NCBI RefSeq assembly: GCF_029227915.1
Contig: NC_079879.1
Coordinates: 22,956,501-23,020,500, forward strand
Direction of reading: 5' to 3'
Origin: Hydractinia symbiolongicarpus
Taxonomy: Eukaryota; Cnidaria; Hydrozoa; Anthoathecata; Hydractiniidae
Length of the DNA: 64,000 nucleotides
The notes beneath the pieces were generated by a model. That model worked only from the letters and a program-made list of their open reading frames with translations. It searched no databases and was not told where the DNA came from. Positions 11,660 to 24,433 of this stretch are shown here, piece by piece. The translations under genes and the position numbers were made by a program. The number at the start of each line of letters is the position of its first letter. Positions within the stretch are counted from its first letter, which is position 1.

Positions 11660-14427
11660 CCTTGGGCTTTCGTAACATATAAGTTTGATTAGGTGAAAAA
11701 CTCTATATAACGTTATAGCCGACCTGTTAGCTAGGTCACTTTTTGACTCGACATTTACCGTCTCGTCTTATTTACGTTTGTTGCGCTTGGAAACGACAAC
11801 AAAATTGTTTTTTGATTTTTTCCACAGCATCTGAAGACCTTAGATGCTAGATAAATAGATTTACATAAGGCCACGCGAGAGTAAAATTTCTGTTATCGAC
11901 ATTAGAAGTTGTGCCTTTATCAGCAACTTTGTTACAAAATTTTGGAAGCTCGCCCCAGACTCCCGGCAAATGCGCTTAAATTCCATTGTACGGCCGTTTG
12001 AATCACCCGTGTTAGGTGAAAATGCGCTTGAATGCATTGTTTGTCTTCTTGATAACAAAATAAGGGAAGTTAATCTATCTACAGGAGCCTAGAATATGAC
12101 ATTCCATACTTCCCACAATCACCGAGTAAAAAAATTCGCCAAATATATATGTGTTGTAGTGCGGTTAGAAAAATGTGAGTTTCTATATCCAAAATAAACA
12201 TTACTAGAGGAAGTTTGAAAACATTATTTCTTCAAAAAAGGATAAAAAAGAATTTAACGAGATTTTTATCAGTGAAAGGATGTTGGAAGAAGAGCTATGG
12301 AGTCTATTAGCAGAAGTCATCCACGGTCGTTCAAAACCGCGATTTTAAGGAAATAAAGTGTGCGCATGCGCCAAAAAATTTTTTTAAAAAAGCGCCTACG
12401 GCATAAGATTATGACGTCATCGATATTGACCTCACTCTCTATTATCTTGTTTTAGTTGCCCAATAAAAGAAAATTTAACATTTTTTTCTTTTAAAACTAA
12501 AGAAGGATGACCATAGACTACTATTTCCCCTTTGGTTGCAACCCGGGGCAGCCTAAACAGACGGCAAGGTCCACAAAAGCCCGGATGGCTAGTTCACAAT
12601 TTACCAGTACAGGAGCACTCTTGTACAACATTCTGACGCAAGGTTTTGCCTAAAAATTACTTTTCCTGTTTGTATGTATCCCTTATCGAGCGTTCTATCG
12701 TATTAGGTAGTAGCTGCCACTTTTTTTACTACTAAAATTTTGAGCTTTTCTACACCATACATTTCACTTTCGTTTTCACAAAAAAATGGTTGACAACTAT
12801 TAGAAATGTAAATTATTATACTTCTAAAATTAAATTTATAAGGAAAAAAAATAATTCATCTGATCTGTAACCTTAGCTAGCTCTAAGGTTGGTCTTGATT
12901 AGTTTTCTAGAAGCCTGCTAAAACTAAACGTAAATGTGAGAAAGCTAGCTTCACTCAGACTCAGTGGACCCCAATGGAAATAATCCACTAACAATAGGTT
13001 TTTGTGATTTTCTGGGTTAGAAACATTTTAAATGTTTATCATTATTGTTGTTGTTGTTAGACTAGCAACTGATTGCAAATGAAAAAAATTGTACAGTTAT
13101 ATATGTGTTAAACGAAAGCACACACATTTTTAGACATTTAAGCCTAGACCATTCCTTAATCGTAAGATTTTTCACGACGAAAGTCAATCTGAATTATATA
13201 AAAATAGTTTACAAATTAGGCTATTACAAGTATTTTTTATTTCAATTCATAATCTGTATTTAACGAATATATTCTTATTTCAAACGCATCCAACAAAAAG
13301 TGGTAATCGAGCAAATCCGCAAGCTCCTCTGTTTCATCATTGTTCCATCTTTTTTTTAACCGCTTCTGTCAACAAATCTTCACATGCAAATCACGTTTGA
13401 ATGACGCTTGAAATTGTGAATTGTTGGGTCAAAATTACTTCAATGAAATCGTGCCAACATGTTTTGTATCATAGAACAATTTGGGACTGGTGCCCTAAAA
13501 TGTGAACAAACAGAAAGTACAATATAAGCTACCAGAATCACGTGTGCAATGTGTGGCAATTGTTTTCAATCTTTTATAATTCAATAATTTAACAGACCAG
13601 CCGTCACATTCAATGGACCCCGAGTACAAACCTCGTACAGCCCACTTCCCGAAAAAAGAAAAGTTTCTTTTTCAAGTCCCCATTATAAAATGTATTTTTT
13701 TGTAAGAAAAAGTTTCATAATTCCCAACTTCTTACTAAATGTCCTCCTTTTCGATTTCTTAATGTTGGCTTGGAAGGTCTTCTACCTAACAGGAGTCTTT
13801 CCCTTTAAAGTCTATGGAATATACGTTCGATACGCAGCCAATTATTAACGCACTATTTACACCAGCGTTTTTTCCTAGTTGTTTATATTTTTTTTAAATG
13901 ACTGATTGGTTCCAGTGTTTACCACAACCGCAGGCTAGGTTATTTTTGGTTTGGAAAACAATGATTAAGCATTATTATCTTTTAAAAAAACCTGAGGCTC
14001 TCATAAAAAAGCATGTAAAATGATAGCAAAGTGTGCATAAAAATGTACAGACATGTGAGTTAATGTTTAACATATTCCTGTGAAATCCCTGACTTTTTTC
14101 TGATGAAACTATTTTTTTTGGCGAGATAAACATAAATTTTTCATGATTTATCAGACACCACAAACTCGGCATAAGCCTCAATTATATAAGTCAAAAACTT
14201 TTTCCAGGGTACGAACAGATATGCTGTCCAAATAAATGCACAGGAGCATCTCTGGTTTAGTGTTACTTGTTGTTTTGTTAATTATATACATATTAGAGAA
14301 AAATATCGATTTCTTTTTGTATGAGGTTTTTCATTAACAAACAAACCTTCACTGCGAAAAATTATTTTTAGCAGAACTATTATTAAACCCCTAACTAACC
14401 CCTAACCCCTTTTGGGGAACTGTGAAA
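11660..14427. other. Gene-free region with NRF1-like palindrome
   Basis: No coding potential found. The palindrome TGCGCATGCGCC at 12361-12372 fits the NRF1-type consensus. It is part of a 19 bp sequence (12355-12373) whose exact reverse complement lies at 15718-15736. Confidence 0.4.
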
Positions 14428-15187
14428 CAGTCAGGGTAAACACCTAATTAGACGCCATGACCTAATTAGGTGAGTCATTTAGTTAGGCGACAAGATGTAG
14501 TTTAATTACACTACCCGTAGTCTAACTAGGCGAACGAAAACTTTCTGTTGTAAATATGTCAAAATCATTGCGTTTCGCACTACAATTTTTATGTGAATGC
14601 AGACAATTTTGACCAATTATCGTCTTATTTGCATCGCACATTGGCAACTTATGGCCCAAACCTTGTGTGGCAATATTTGTTGTTTTAGATAATGGATTTC
14701 AGCCATCGACGCCACAGGAAAAAAAATATGGCGGACGAAAACGTGGTATTGTTTGACTAAGATTTTAACGATGTTAAAACAGGATGTGAATAAAAAAGAA
14801 ACGTTACAAAACAAATTGTTACCACATCCATCTTAAAAAAAATACTTTTTTTTTTGCGTTTTTTGTGAAAGAATATCTTCATTAAATTATTGCGGATTTT
14901 ACTATCGTCACCTAAATAGGCGACATGTAATATTTCATTTTAACATAATTCTTACTTGCGCGAGCATATCGAGGCACGAGTGACAATTTTGGAATCATGG
15001 TTGCGTAGACTATTCATTCTGAACAAAGTGTTTTTGCGATTTTTTTTAGGAATGTGTGAGAAGCCATTAAATATTGTAATGTCTTAACTAGGTTACATAT
15101 GGTCTAACTAGGGTACAATGAGTCGTCTAAATAGGTGGTATGCCCTAATTAGCCTACCGTCGCCTAATTAAGTGTTTACCCTGACTG
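14428..15187. mobile_element. MITE with CAGTCAGGGTAAACAC termini
   Basis: A 760 bp unit starts CAGTCAGGGTAAACACCTAA and ends with the reverse complement, one mismatch in the first 20 bases (partner TIR from about 15160 to 15187). A possible TGAAA target duplication flanks it, but the flanking CCTAACC/GGTTAGG sequences are also inverted, so the true end may lie further out. About ten copies of a near-palindromic motif of the type CTAATTAGGCGA occur inside, mostly near both ends. No transposase is encoded. Confidence 0.75.
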
Positions 15188-17134
15188 TGAAAGGTTAGGG
15201 GGTAGCCACAAGCAACATTTTTCACATCTAACACTGGTTTATTGCTTATATTTATCTTATTGAGTGCACAATTCTCATTTAAAATAATGATATTTACCGA
15301 TTTATGAAGTCTTGTGAAAGGTCATTTCCAAGGACCAATTTCTTTCAGAAAAAAAGTGGCAGCCACAAACCACTGGTTTTATTTGATAAAATAGGCTATC
15401 AGCTTTCAGGAAACACATGTCTTAAAGCATGACTTTGCGTTGGAAGGCTAATTTCTTCATTTTCCAACAACATATAAAATTTTATGATCAAAACATTGCT
15501 ATTCTTTCTGTCTCCTCCCAACAAAAGTGAAAGTGATCGGGTAGTGGAATCCAGAGTTTTTGTATAGTCCAAGGCCTGCTCTACTAAAATAAAATCTTTT
15601 TAAGAGATGATCTCTACCGCAGAGGCTCGAAAAACATTTGTTTTTAAGGGAAATTTAAAGCACGTGCGATGGTGGCCATTATGAATCGCTTGCGGCAGAA
15701 AATTTGATAACAAATAATGGCGCATGCGCACACTTTTTTTCCTGCCGTAAATGACCGTGCATCAAGAATATTAAAATAATCTTCTTTTTGCTCTAATCGA
15801 AATTCTTTTAATAACATATCAACACTCCTAAATTAGGTCTTTTCTACAGCCACATTTTCGTCCAAGGAAAGACAAATCAACACTCCTAAGTTAGGTCTTT
15901 TCTACAGCCACTTTTTCGTCCACGTTTTCTTAACTTCGTAGTTGCTGAAACAATAACTGCAACAGCAGCGAGTTCAACTTCGTCTTCGCTTCCTGGAAGA
16001 CTCTGTTCTCGTGTATCACCTGTCAAGTTTTATTTTATTTAATTCTCAACATAATTTCGACAAATCGAAATCTATTAATTGGATCGTGCATTTCACCTTT
16101 AGTCAATTTGTGTCACGGGGATATGGGGAAGAGGGTGGGGGTGGCCTTCGTATCGTAGGCCGAGGACTGTGCCTACGCAGTTGGGAATTATTATGAGTAA
16201 CTCCATGAAGTTGTAACCACACACCGTAATTAGCAAAACAATAAATGGTGTGTTAAACAAAGGATTACCCATGTTGTTTACATTGAACTCCCTCATTCAC
16301 GTCTTTACATCTGCATCGCTCAGTAACTGTACTGTGATACTGTGGTGGTTAGCTAACTTTTCCCTTCCCTTTTTCTTTTACTGGCGCAGACCCTGGTTTA
16401 ATATATTGACAGGAATACTAAACTTGATTTTCTAGCTCTGTACTAATGATTTATTTTGTAGCTAGCTGTAGCCAGACATGATGGAATATTTACTTTTGTA
16501 TTTATCTGAAAATCATTACTTGCTAAGCTAGCAGTTATTTTTTGTTTAATAGCCTCACTAATCTGAAGGCTTAGCTAGCTATAATGATAAGGAATTGCAG
16601 TAAACCAGTTTAAATATGTCATTACTTGATTTGGTTAGGTTCAGAAGTAAAAACGACACAAAATATGTTTTCTCAGATAGTTTGCAGTTATTATTGGGGT
16701 ATATGGGTGCCAAGGCTTATTTATTAAAATATGTATGCCCCCAGTCTAAATTTTGGGCTTTGGTACTGAATTAAATGACTCACAGTGCTATAAATGAATT
16801 CTGACAAATAGAGCTAAATGAATATTTAGCTTATGTTAAATGTGACTTCAGTAAACCTTCTAGCTGTCCTGTAAATTGATAGGTGCCAATCTGGCTCTGG
16901 CCTAGTAATGTACCTCAATCCAAGTTTTTATGGGACGAAATAATTATTGTATCATCTGCATATAGATGGTGGTAGTTTAAATTGATGACAGATTTTAAGT
17001 CATCAATATACAAAAGAAAGAGCAGGGGTCCCGACACATGGTTTGCTTGTTTGTTCTATATTTTACTGCAAACCACAACAAATAATGTTCTGATGCACCA
17101 CATTTGTGGCACTTCTAATATTTATGCAGACCTA
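15188..17134. other. Gene-free region with a 58 bp tandem duplication
   Basis: Two copies of a 58 bp unit, starting ATCAACACTCCTAA, lie at 15818-15933. An NRF1-like palindrome (GGCGCATGCGCA) is at 15719-15730. No reliable reading frame was found. Confidence 0.5.
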
Positions 17135-18381
17135 CAGTACTGTGAAAAGGTTTGTTAGCATCGTGGTTCTTGTTTATTTCATGTTACGCACGAACCACAA
17201 TGGCCCACGATGCGTATTTTTTTAACAATCATGGACCTCACGATCATGTTTCTTGGACTACACAAACAAAAATTAAATATTACATGGCGTCTACGATAGA
17301 TAACTTCTATTGTAAAACAACAAAGACCGTATTAGTTTATCAATTAAATCAAAAACCGATGGCAAAAGAATAAATTAAAACTTGTTGTTTTAATTCGTTG
17401 TCATAGCTAGCATAGATTTTAATCGTTCGTGAATCAAAATGCGATGTAAAAAACATTTCTATCGCTGCTTTTCGTCTATAAACTTTTAAAATGCGATCTT
17501 AAAAACATTTCTATCGCCACTTTTCGTTTATGAACTTTTTAAAATCCAATCTAAAAAAACATTTCTATCGCCGCTATTTGTTTTTAAACTTTTAAAATGC
17601 GATCTAAGAAAACATTTCTATCGCCGCTTTTCGTTTATAAACTTTAAAATGCGATCTAAAAAGACATTTCTATCGCCGCTTTTCGTTTATAAACTTTAAA
17701 ATGCGATCTCAAAAAACATTTCTATCGCCGCTTTTCGTTTTTAAACTTTTAAAATGCGATCTAAGAAAAATTTCTATTGTCTGTTTTCGCTTGAAAACTT
17801 TTAAAATGCGATCTAAAAGAGCATTTCTATCGCCGCTTTTGGTTTATGAACTTTCAAAATGCGATCTCAAAAAACATTTCTATCGCCGCTTTTCGTTTTT
17901 AAACTTTTAAAATGCGATCTAAGAAAAATTTTTATTGTCTGTTTTCGCATATAAACTTTTAAAATGCGATCTAAAAGAGCATTTCTATCACTGCTATTCG
18001 TCTATAAACTTTTAAAATGTGATCTCAAAAAACATTTAAGTTTAACTTTTCTAGACAAATCACATTTCGTAAAAATACGATCGCGTCCATGACAAAAAAG
18101 TATACACCAAGCAAAAACTACAAATATGCTTTTTTAACTTGATAAAACCTGAAATAAACAAATTAACTTTAATGAAAGACTTTTTTGAAAAGAAAAAATT
18201 ATACTGGCTAATAAAAATTGTGGAGCTACACGATCCTTCGTAGAGATAATAATATTAGCGTGGTGACCACGATAGAATGTTTGAATGTTTGTTGTACATA
18301 AAGACCCCGATTTTATCGTGGTTTGTGTGTACCACGCTCGTTACACGAACATGATGTTAACAAACCTTTTCACACTACTGT
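17135..18381. mobile_element. TA-flanked MITE (Tc1/mariner-type end structure) carrying a minisatellite
   Basis: The left end begins CAGTACTGTGAAAAGG and the right end is the reverse complement of CAGTAGTGTGAAAAGG; about 23 bases match with one mismatch. TA dinucleotides sit directly outside both ends (17133-17134 and 18382-18383). No transposase is present, and much of the interior is the 53 bp minisatellite listed separately. Confidence 0.75.
17441..18045 (+). repeat. 12-copy 52-53 bp minisatellite
   Basis: GCGATCT-type unit starts occur at 17441, 17493, 17546, 17599, 17651, 17703, 17756, 17808, 17861, 17914, 17966 and 18019. The unit core is ACATTTCTATCGCCGC followed by TTTTCG and AAACTTTTAAAAT. 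The three-unit block 17703-17860 is repeated almost exactly as 17861-18018, giving a 158 bp higher-order period. Confidence 0.92.
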
Positions 18382-18399
18382 ACTTTCACGTTTACAGGT

Positions 18400-19400
18400 T
18401 AAAAAAGTTCAAAGACCAGTGCCCATATGCTGAACAGTTTTCTACTCCTATCCCTTTGTCAATCTTTGAATGCTTAGTATGACAATGAATTACTTCTTTG
18501 ACGCTGCGTTGTCACCAAACACTAGACTCGCCTACCGTTCAGGACTTGCCACCACGTTTCCATCCAGATGTTTCCGCTCGTTGAATCTAACCTTTACTTT
18601 TATGTCAACATGGGTCAAATATGCCACTATCAAAGACTACTTGTGCGGAATACAGTACTAAAGTCTAATCTGCAGATTTCCCAAAAAGATATCTGACATG
18701 GGCAAATTGTACTATGTCATGAGGGGTATTCGGCAAACTGAGAATGTCGTAAGCTGCAAGAGACTGCCCATCACGCCCTCCCACCTACAAGAAATGTTAA
18801 GATTTATCAACAATTAATGTTTTTCCCTATGTGACAAAGCTATGTGGCGATGCCTTATTTTGTTTGCCTTCTTCAGTCTTTTAAGAGATTCCGAATATGT
18901 TTGTCCTTCTAAAACTAATTTTGATCACAATATTCACTTTTCTCCTTTGAGTTTAGCTTCTTACCTTGCAACAATACTTTTTACATGACTATCAAAACTT
19001 CTAAAACAGATCCCTTTAGGAAAACAATTCAAATTAGGTTTGGGAGGATTAAGGGTGATTTGTGTCCTGTCAAAGCTTTCTCGCAATTTCTTGCGTACTG
19101 AGGTACTCATCATGGCCCTTGGTTTGTTCTTTCAAACGGAGAATTTGTAACTAGGAAATTAGTTTCTGCCTTTGTAAAAATTAGTTGGGCCTGATCTCAA
19201 TACGCATAACTTTAGGATTGGTGGGGCCTCTGTCGCAGCATTTTGCGGTATTCAAGACTGCCATTAAGATCTTGGCAGGTGGTCAGGCCACTGTTATCAC
19301 AGATATATTCATCTTTCAAATAAAGTGTTGACACAGTGGTGTTCTAAAATGGCCAACCTTTATGACGTGCCTAAGCTATGGGACATTCAGTCCATATAAA
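18400..19400 (+). pseudogene. Tyrosine recombinase (Crypton/DIRS-type) relic
   Basis: Spread over three plus-strand frames are the parts of a tyrosine recombinase: an N-terminal SPNTRLAYRSGL segment (about 18510), a catalytic Arg block (LLRDSEYVCP, about 18880), a Lys block (KTSKTDPFRKTI, about 18985), the H-x-x-R block (THNFRIGGAS, about 19205) and a GRWSGH...YHRYI block with the nucleophilic Tyr (about 19275). Several stops and single-base shifts separate them, so it is dead. Crypton, DIRS and Ngaro elements all use such enzymes, and the fragment cannot tell them apart. It starts just outside the right end of the MITE at 17135-18381. Confidence 0.72.
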
Positions 19401-21636
19401 TTTAAAGAGTGATCTGTGTTATTTACTCTAGTTACAATTGATAGATTAGGTCCTGTGGTTACGTACACAATTTGTGTCGTAATATGGATTTTATATACGT
19501 CAAGTATTATGATCTTGTGTTTATTTTGGCTATAGTCTGTTATTTGCTTTCTATAGCTATTGTAAATTAGTTTGTACGTGTATCTAGGCTTCTTTTTACG
19601 TCATTGATGCATATAAGCCGGTACTCACAATGACTGACTTTTTCCTGCAAAATACCCACACTAATTTGGGGATGTCGGGCTTTCTATGTCTGCCATAAAA
19701 AAATTGGACAGATTTGTGTGTGAGACTTGTTTATCTTATTATTACTTGATATTATTATCACTTATTATCATTACTGTGAGGCACACCCTTTTATAAATCC
19801 TGATATTACTATTATGTGGTAACACACGCCAGGCCAATACTGGACCAGCTTGTGCCTGCTACCTTTAGCTTATAATTATTTGATAGCACATGTTTATTAG
19901 GTACAGAAAGGCACCATGTGTGATTAGATGTTTATAGTGAAGTGAAAGTGTACCTTCATTATTGAAGAGGAAAGAGAAATAAATATCCCTCATGTGTGAG
20001 AATAAATTATTGAATAAGTAAATAATTAATAAATTAAATAATTAATAAATTAAATAATTAGTTATAGATAAATGAATAAATTAGTAGTGAGATGTACCTC
20101 GTCAATAGAGGAAATGGGAATGTAATTCATGCATGAAGAGATTTGGATCATGCCTTGGAAACCATTCACAATATAATGATCTATAAGGATATTGTGAAGG
20201 GCAACTATACTGTGCATACTCTGGGGTAATTATCCTCGTTGCCTTTGTATTTTGGTGTGATTACCTTGTTATGATTATGGGCAGCGTGCATTATCTGTCC
20301 TGCCTACTTCGATTATTTTATCACCTGGCATTCCAATCCATTCCCCAAATTTACAAATTGCGTTCCATGCGAATGATGTATGCAAAAAATTGTGTCATAA
20401 TACAGTATTCTCTATTAATAAGTGTGTTACTGAGTTACCAAGACAGTTATTAACTTAAAAGGACTTCTGACTTGTGAATGACATAGGACTGCCATTCTAA
20501 TCTTGCACTTTTCTACTGAAATAAATGACTCTTATGACATTGTAACAAACTCTAGACTTATTTATGGTAAGTGTAGGGCTTCCTTTTACTGCACTATATA
20601 GCACACTATGCTTCTTTTAAGACAATTTGACAACAGACTCATGACATTTGCCACAATATATATGTCTTATTATGGTGCTATTGCTAATGTTCCCAGGAAA
20701 AACACAGTATTAGAAAGACAAATGTATTTTAATTAACAACGTTATGATGTTAATATAGAGGGATTTTTGGCGAAAAAGGGTAAGGATGCAGGGCAAGCAA
20801 AAATACACAAAACTCTCCTGTGAATATACCCAAATTAATAACACTCTCCTCCAGTCGACACCTATCCTAATCTCACAAAGCGTATTTTGTCTTAAACAAC
20901 TTCTCATTGTTACCTTCTCGCAATTTTTCACAACATCTTGTTGTTTTATTTCTATCTTTTTTACAACTTCTCGTTGTTTCCTTTTTCTCTTTTTTACAAC
21001 TTGTCTTGTTTCTTTTCTCTCTTTTAAAACTACATGTGTAAAATTGCCCTTTTCTCATGAGTACGCACACACAACAAAACAAAAGCTGAAGAAGGCAGCC
21101 CAGCATATTTACTTTTTTTTAACAACTGCCCATTGTATCTTTTTCCTCTCCTTACATCTTCGCATTGTTTATTTTCTCTAATTTTTCACATATATACACC
21201 AGAGCTGTACACACCGTATCCTTGCTGGGGTAGATAGAATGTACCAGCAATGTACAAAAATTGTTACCTAGCCCCACCACTTATCTTAGATTTTTTACTT
21301 GATCCTTTGACCCTTATGCTTAGTTAAAAATACTCTCAAAAAATTGAACATCTTGGTTGAACAACTTTTTTATAATTTATAATAATAACTTTTTATGCGT
21401 TTATTTTTTTTGCGAAATTTCTCTAAAGCTAAACTCTCTATAACTCGAAGTTATACCTTGTATTCATATAGCAGTTTTCAAGTGTTAACCATAAATAAGC
21501 TCTTTCAGCCCAGTAAACACTGTTTTCTTAACCAAGTATAATGCATGGTTTTGGATACATGTGTAACTAAAGATCACATTTAATTAGCAGACATTTAAGA
21601 TTTAGTCGTCATAAAACGTCATAAGTTACGCTGCAC
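19401..21636. other. Gene-free region with short-hairpin satellite
   Basis: Contains an (ATTAATAAATTAAATA)-type simple repeat near 20025-20065. From about 20890 to 21195 there is a degenerate array of roughly 35-45 bp units centred on ACAAC-n5-GTTGT mini-hairpins. No splice-consistent coding sequence was seen. Confidence 0.5.
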
Positions 21637-21696
21637 TTGTACCACACCATACTTTTTCTTTTTAGTATAAGAAGATGGAAAATTGTGTATTTTGAG

Positions 21697-23307
21697 ATGG
21701 CTGACAAAAAAAGATTTGAACCAAATTATTTTTATCAGTTCCGAGTTATTTTAATAGGTGACAGTACTGTGGGAAAGTCATCATTGTTGCGTCAATTTAC
21801 AGAAGGACAGTTTATCCAATCATCAGATCCTACAGTTGGTGTTGACTTTCATGTCAGAATTATCGAGTTAAGTGGTATGTTTATTAAGTTGTTCTTTTGT
21901 CAGTAAAAACAAATATATATACTGTGTATTTTTGCCAATTCTTGCTTGTACTACCTCATTAAGAGAATAAATGAATGCAGAGAAAACGTTTGCAGATGAA
22001 AAGAATGCAGAAGTATTCTTTGCATTTTTGTGCAAACTTCTAAATTTAACATTTTTTAAACAAGGATTTACCTTTACGATCTTTTGTTTTACATTTTACC
22101 TCAGTTTTTGCTAGTTTGCATTTTTTTCTGTATATTCAATATAAAATTCTTTTGACAGCATTAGCTATTTGAAATTACTAATTTGAAAGCTTTAATTCAG
22201 CATTGTAAATAAAAATTATGGACATCCACAATGTTTTATTCTGCATTTTACCCATTTTCCGGAGTTCTTTTTGCAAACCTTAATTCTGCAAATAATTTTC
22301 CTGTATGGAGAATTGTTTTAATTATATGTTAAATTCATCAAAGTAGACTGAAAGAGAAAATTTCATTGACAAAATGAAACACATGCAAAATTTGTAAATT
22401 TACGACCTATGTATATACACGCCATACAGTATTGCTTTCAGTTAGCAACTGATCAATCGTTTTAAAATGTTGTGCATTATGGAAATTTACGAAAATCCAT
22501 GTTTTCACATCCACATAGTTAAACATACTGCACAAGTTTGTATGTACACAATATCAAATGTGTTAAGAACCTATCATTTGTAAAAATGAGTAAATGCAAA
22601 AAATTGATATCTGAATTAAGATATTGAAATGTAGCTACACTAATTTTTTTTAAAAGAAATTCTAGAGGCTAGAAATGCAAAAAAAATAAGAATAACGACA
22701 AGGGTAAACATGTAAAAAAATGAAAATATCCCAGGCTAAACTAATTTTTCTGGTTCTTATAAAATATGAATTTTAATATTTACATATAAATTACACATAA
22801 ATTTTTATTTCAGACAAAGTGCATGTAAAACTTCAATTGTGGGACACAGCAGGTCAAGAAAGATTTCGTTCTATAACTCGTTCATATTATCGGAACTGTG
22901 CAGGCTGTTTCATTGTTTACGACATTACGCATCGCGAGTCATTCGATCATGCAAGAGACTGGTTGCAGGAAGCCAAGTATGCTACAGAAGATCAAAATAT
23001 TGTTTATGTACTTGTAGGTCATAAGGTTGATTTAGATTATCAACGCGAAGTCTCTACGTCAGAGGGTGAGGCCTTTGCACATGCGCACGGAATGGTTTTC
23101 ATTGAAACTTCAGCTAAAGTGACATGTAATGTTGAGGAGGCATTTATATTAGTTGCGCAAGAGATTTATTCAAGGCTAGAACAGGGCCAAATAACGCAGA
23201 AAGATGGATGGGACGGCGTGAAGACAGTTCCATTTAGACCAGGAAATATATATCTATCACAGGAGACGTTAAACGAAAAACAAACTCCTAAGAAGTGCTG
23301 TCGATAA
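21697..23307 (+). CDS. RAB39: Rab39-type small GTPase, 2 exons
   Basis: Exons 21697-21874 and 22814-23307 (donor GTATGT, acceptor TTTCAG) give 223 residues. The start is the Met of MADKKRF, which aligns with the short N-terminus before the G domain. The P-loop GDSTVGKSS is at residues 21-29, the switch I Thr at 46, WDTAGQERF at 69-77 with the catalytic Gln at 74, the base-binding motif in the Rab39-typical form HKVD (129-132), and ETSAK at 157-161. The C-terminus ends KKCCR, a CCX prenylation signal. Rab39 proteins act on Golgi/endosomal and autophagic membranes. The intron holds nothing obvious. All functional residues are present and the gene looks intact. Confidence 0.93.
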
Positions 23308-24224
23308 TTTTTTTAGCAATCTCTGCAGAATTTAAATGAGAAAAAAAACTACTAAATGTTCTTATTTAAAACATTAGGTTTGAAAAACGAATGCACCTTT
23401 TACTTTCAGCTTCAACGGAGATACTTCAAAAAGCTTTGTCAAAAAGTTATACTGTACTCACTTTTTTTATAAACAATACAAAATCTTGGATAAGGCTCGA
23501 TGTTAAGTCTTTCTTTAACAGGTTCAACTGTTGTTTACTTGTTGCTTGTTGAAGACCAAATTCATGTGTTTTCGTGCTATGAGACTACCATTTGAATCAC
23601 CTTTGCCGTACATGAAACTTACATAAAACGTACATGACTTTTACTCCCAAAAACTATTTTTAAATCCCTTTTGTTTGTCTTTTTTAAATTACTCATTTCA
23701 TGCTGGCTGTTGCTTTCAAGTTGTTTCATTTTTAGACGGAGTCTCAAGTTGCTTATATGTTGCTTGTAAAAATACATGTATTGATCAAATAAGCGTTTAA
23801 GCGCTTATACTATAAGCAATACGAAAATTATCTTATAGCTAATTTTGCTGTATCGTAGATTCTGTTGTTTTTCGTAGAGGCCCCTTTGTTTCAGACAGCC
23901 ACTTTCGAGCAGTGGGGCTAGAGCAAATACCGAAAAGTTTTATACGTATGTATACATATTTCATGTTAATTTATGTGAAGTTTTCAGATCAGAGGAGTCC
24001 AAGTCATTTGAAAATAATCTATAGTTTTATTGTGGGAAAATATTTATTCCTTTACACTTTACGTGATAATTTTTTGTTCAAGTTAAAATTATTTTTTTCT
24101 ATTAAAATTGTACTGCATGACGTACGTGTACTATATTATATATACCACCGTAGCTACTATATAGTAATATAATTCAATTTTGATTTTGTTCATTTTATTA
24201 TGTTTCCATTATCTTTTAGAATTA

Positions 24225-24433
24225 AGCTTTATTCGTGCTAATTTTTATTTCACGCGGACTGATTTTCGTGTAATATCACTATGAAATTTTTCGCGCGTAT
24301 TAATTTTCGCGCAAGTTTTAATTTTCGCGCGGGTTTATTTTCCTAAGAAGTAACAAGGAAAAAGTATTGTTTCTGTAGTAAATTTCGCGCGCAAAAAAAT
24401 TAGCGCGTTCAGACTAGTACGAATAAGGTTTAT
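24225..24433. mobile_element. Small CGCG-rich MITE-like repeat
   Basis: The left end TTTATTCGTGCTA pairs with TAGTACGAATAAGG at the right end, with a mismatch. Between them the motif TTTTCGCGC recurs several times. Similar TTTCGC-rich tracts occur near 25290-25335 and 35930-36040. Ends are approximate and no target duplication was resolved. Confidence 0.5.

Noticed and set aside
17441-18045. Regularly spaced repeats that could suggest a CRISPR array
   Set aside because: The entire 53 bp unit repeats with no unique spacers, the context is eukaryotic, and the array lies within a MITE. It is a minisatellite.
20786-21181. Overlapping frames of 131 and 77 codons on opposite strands
   Set aside because: They are low-complexity Phe/Ser or Lys/Thr translations of the short-hairpin satellite.
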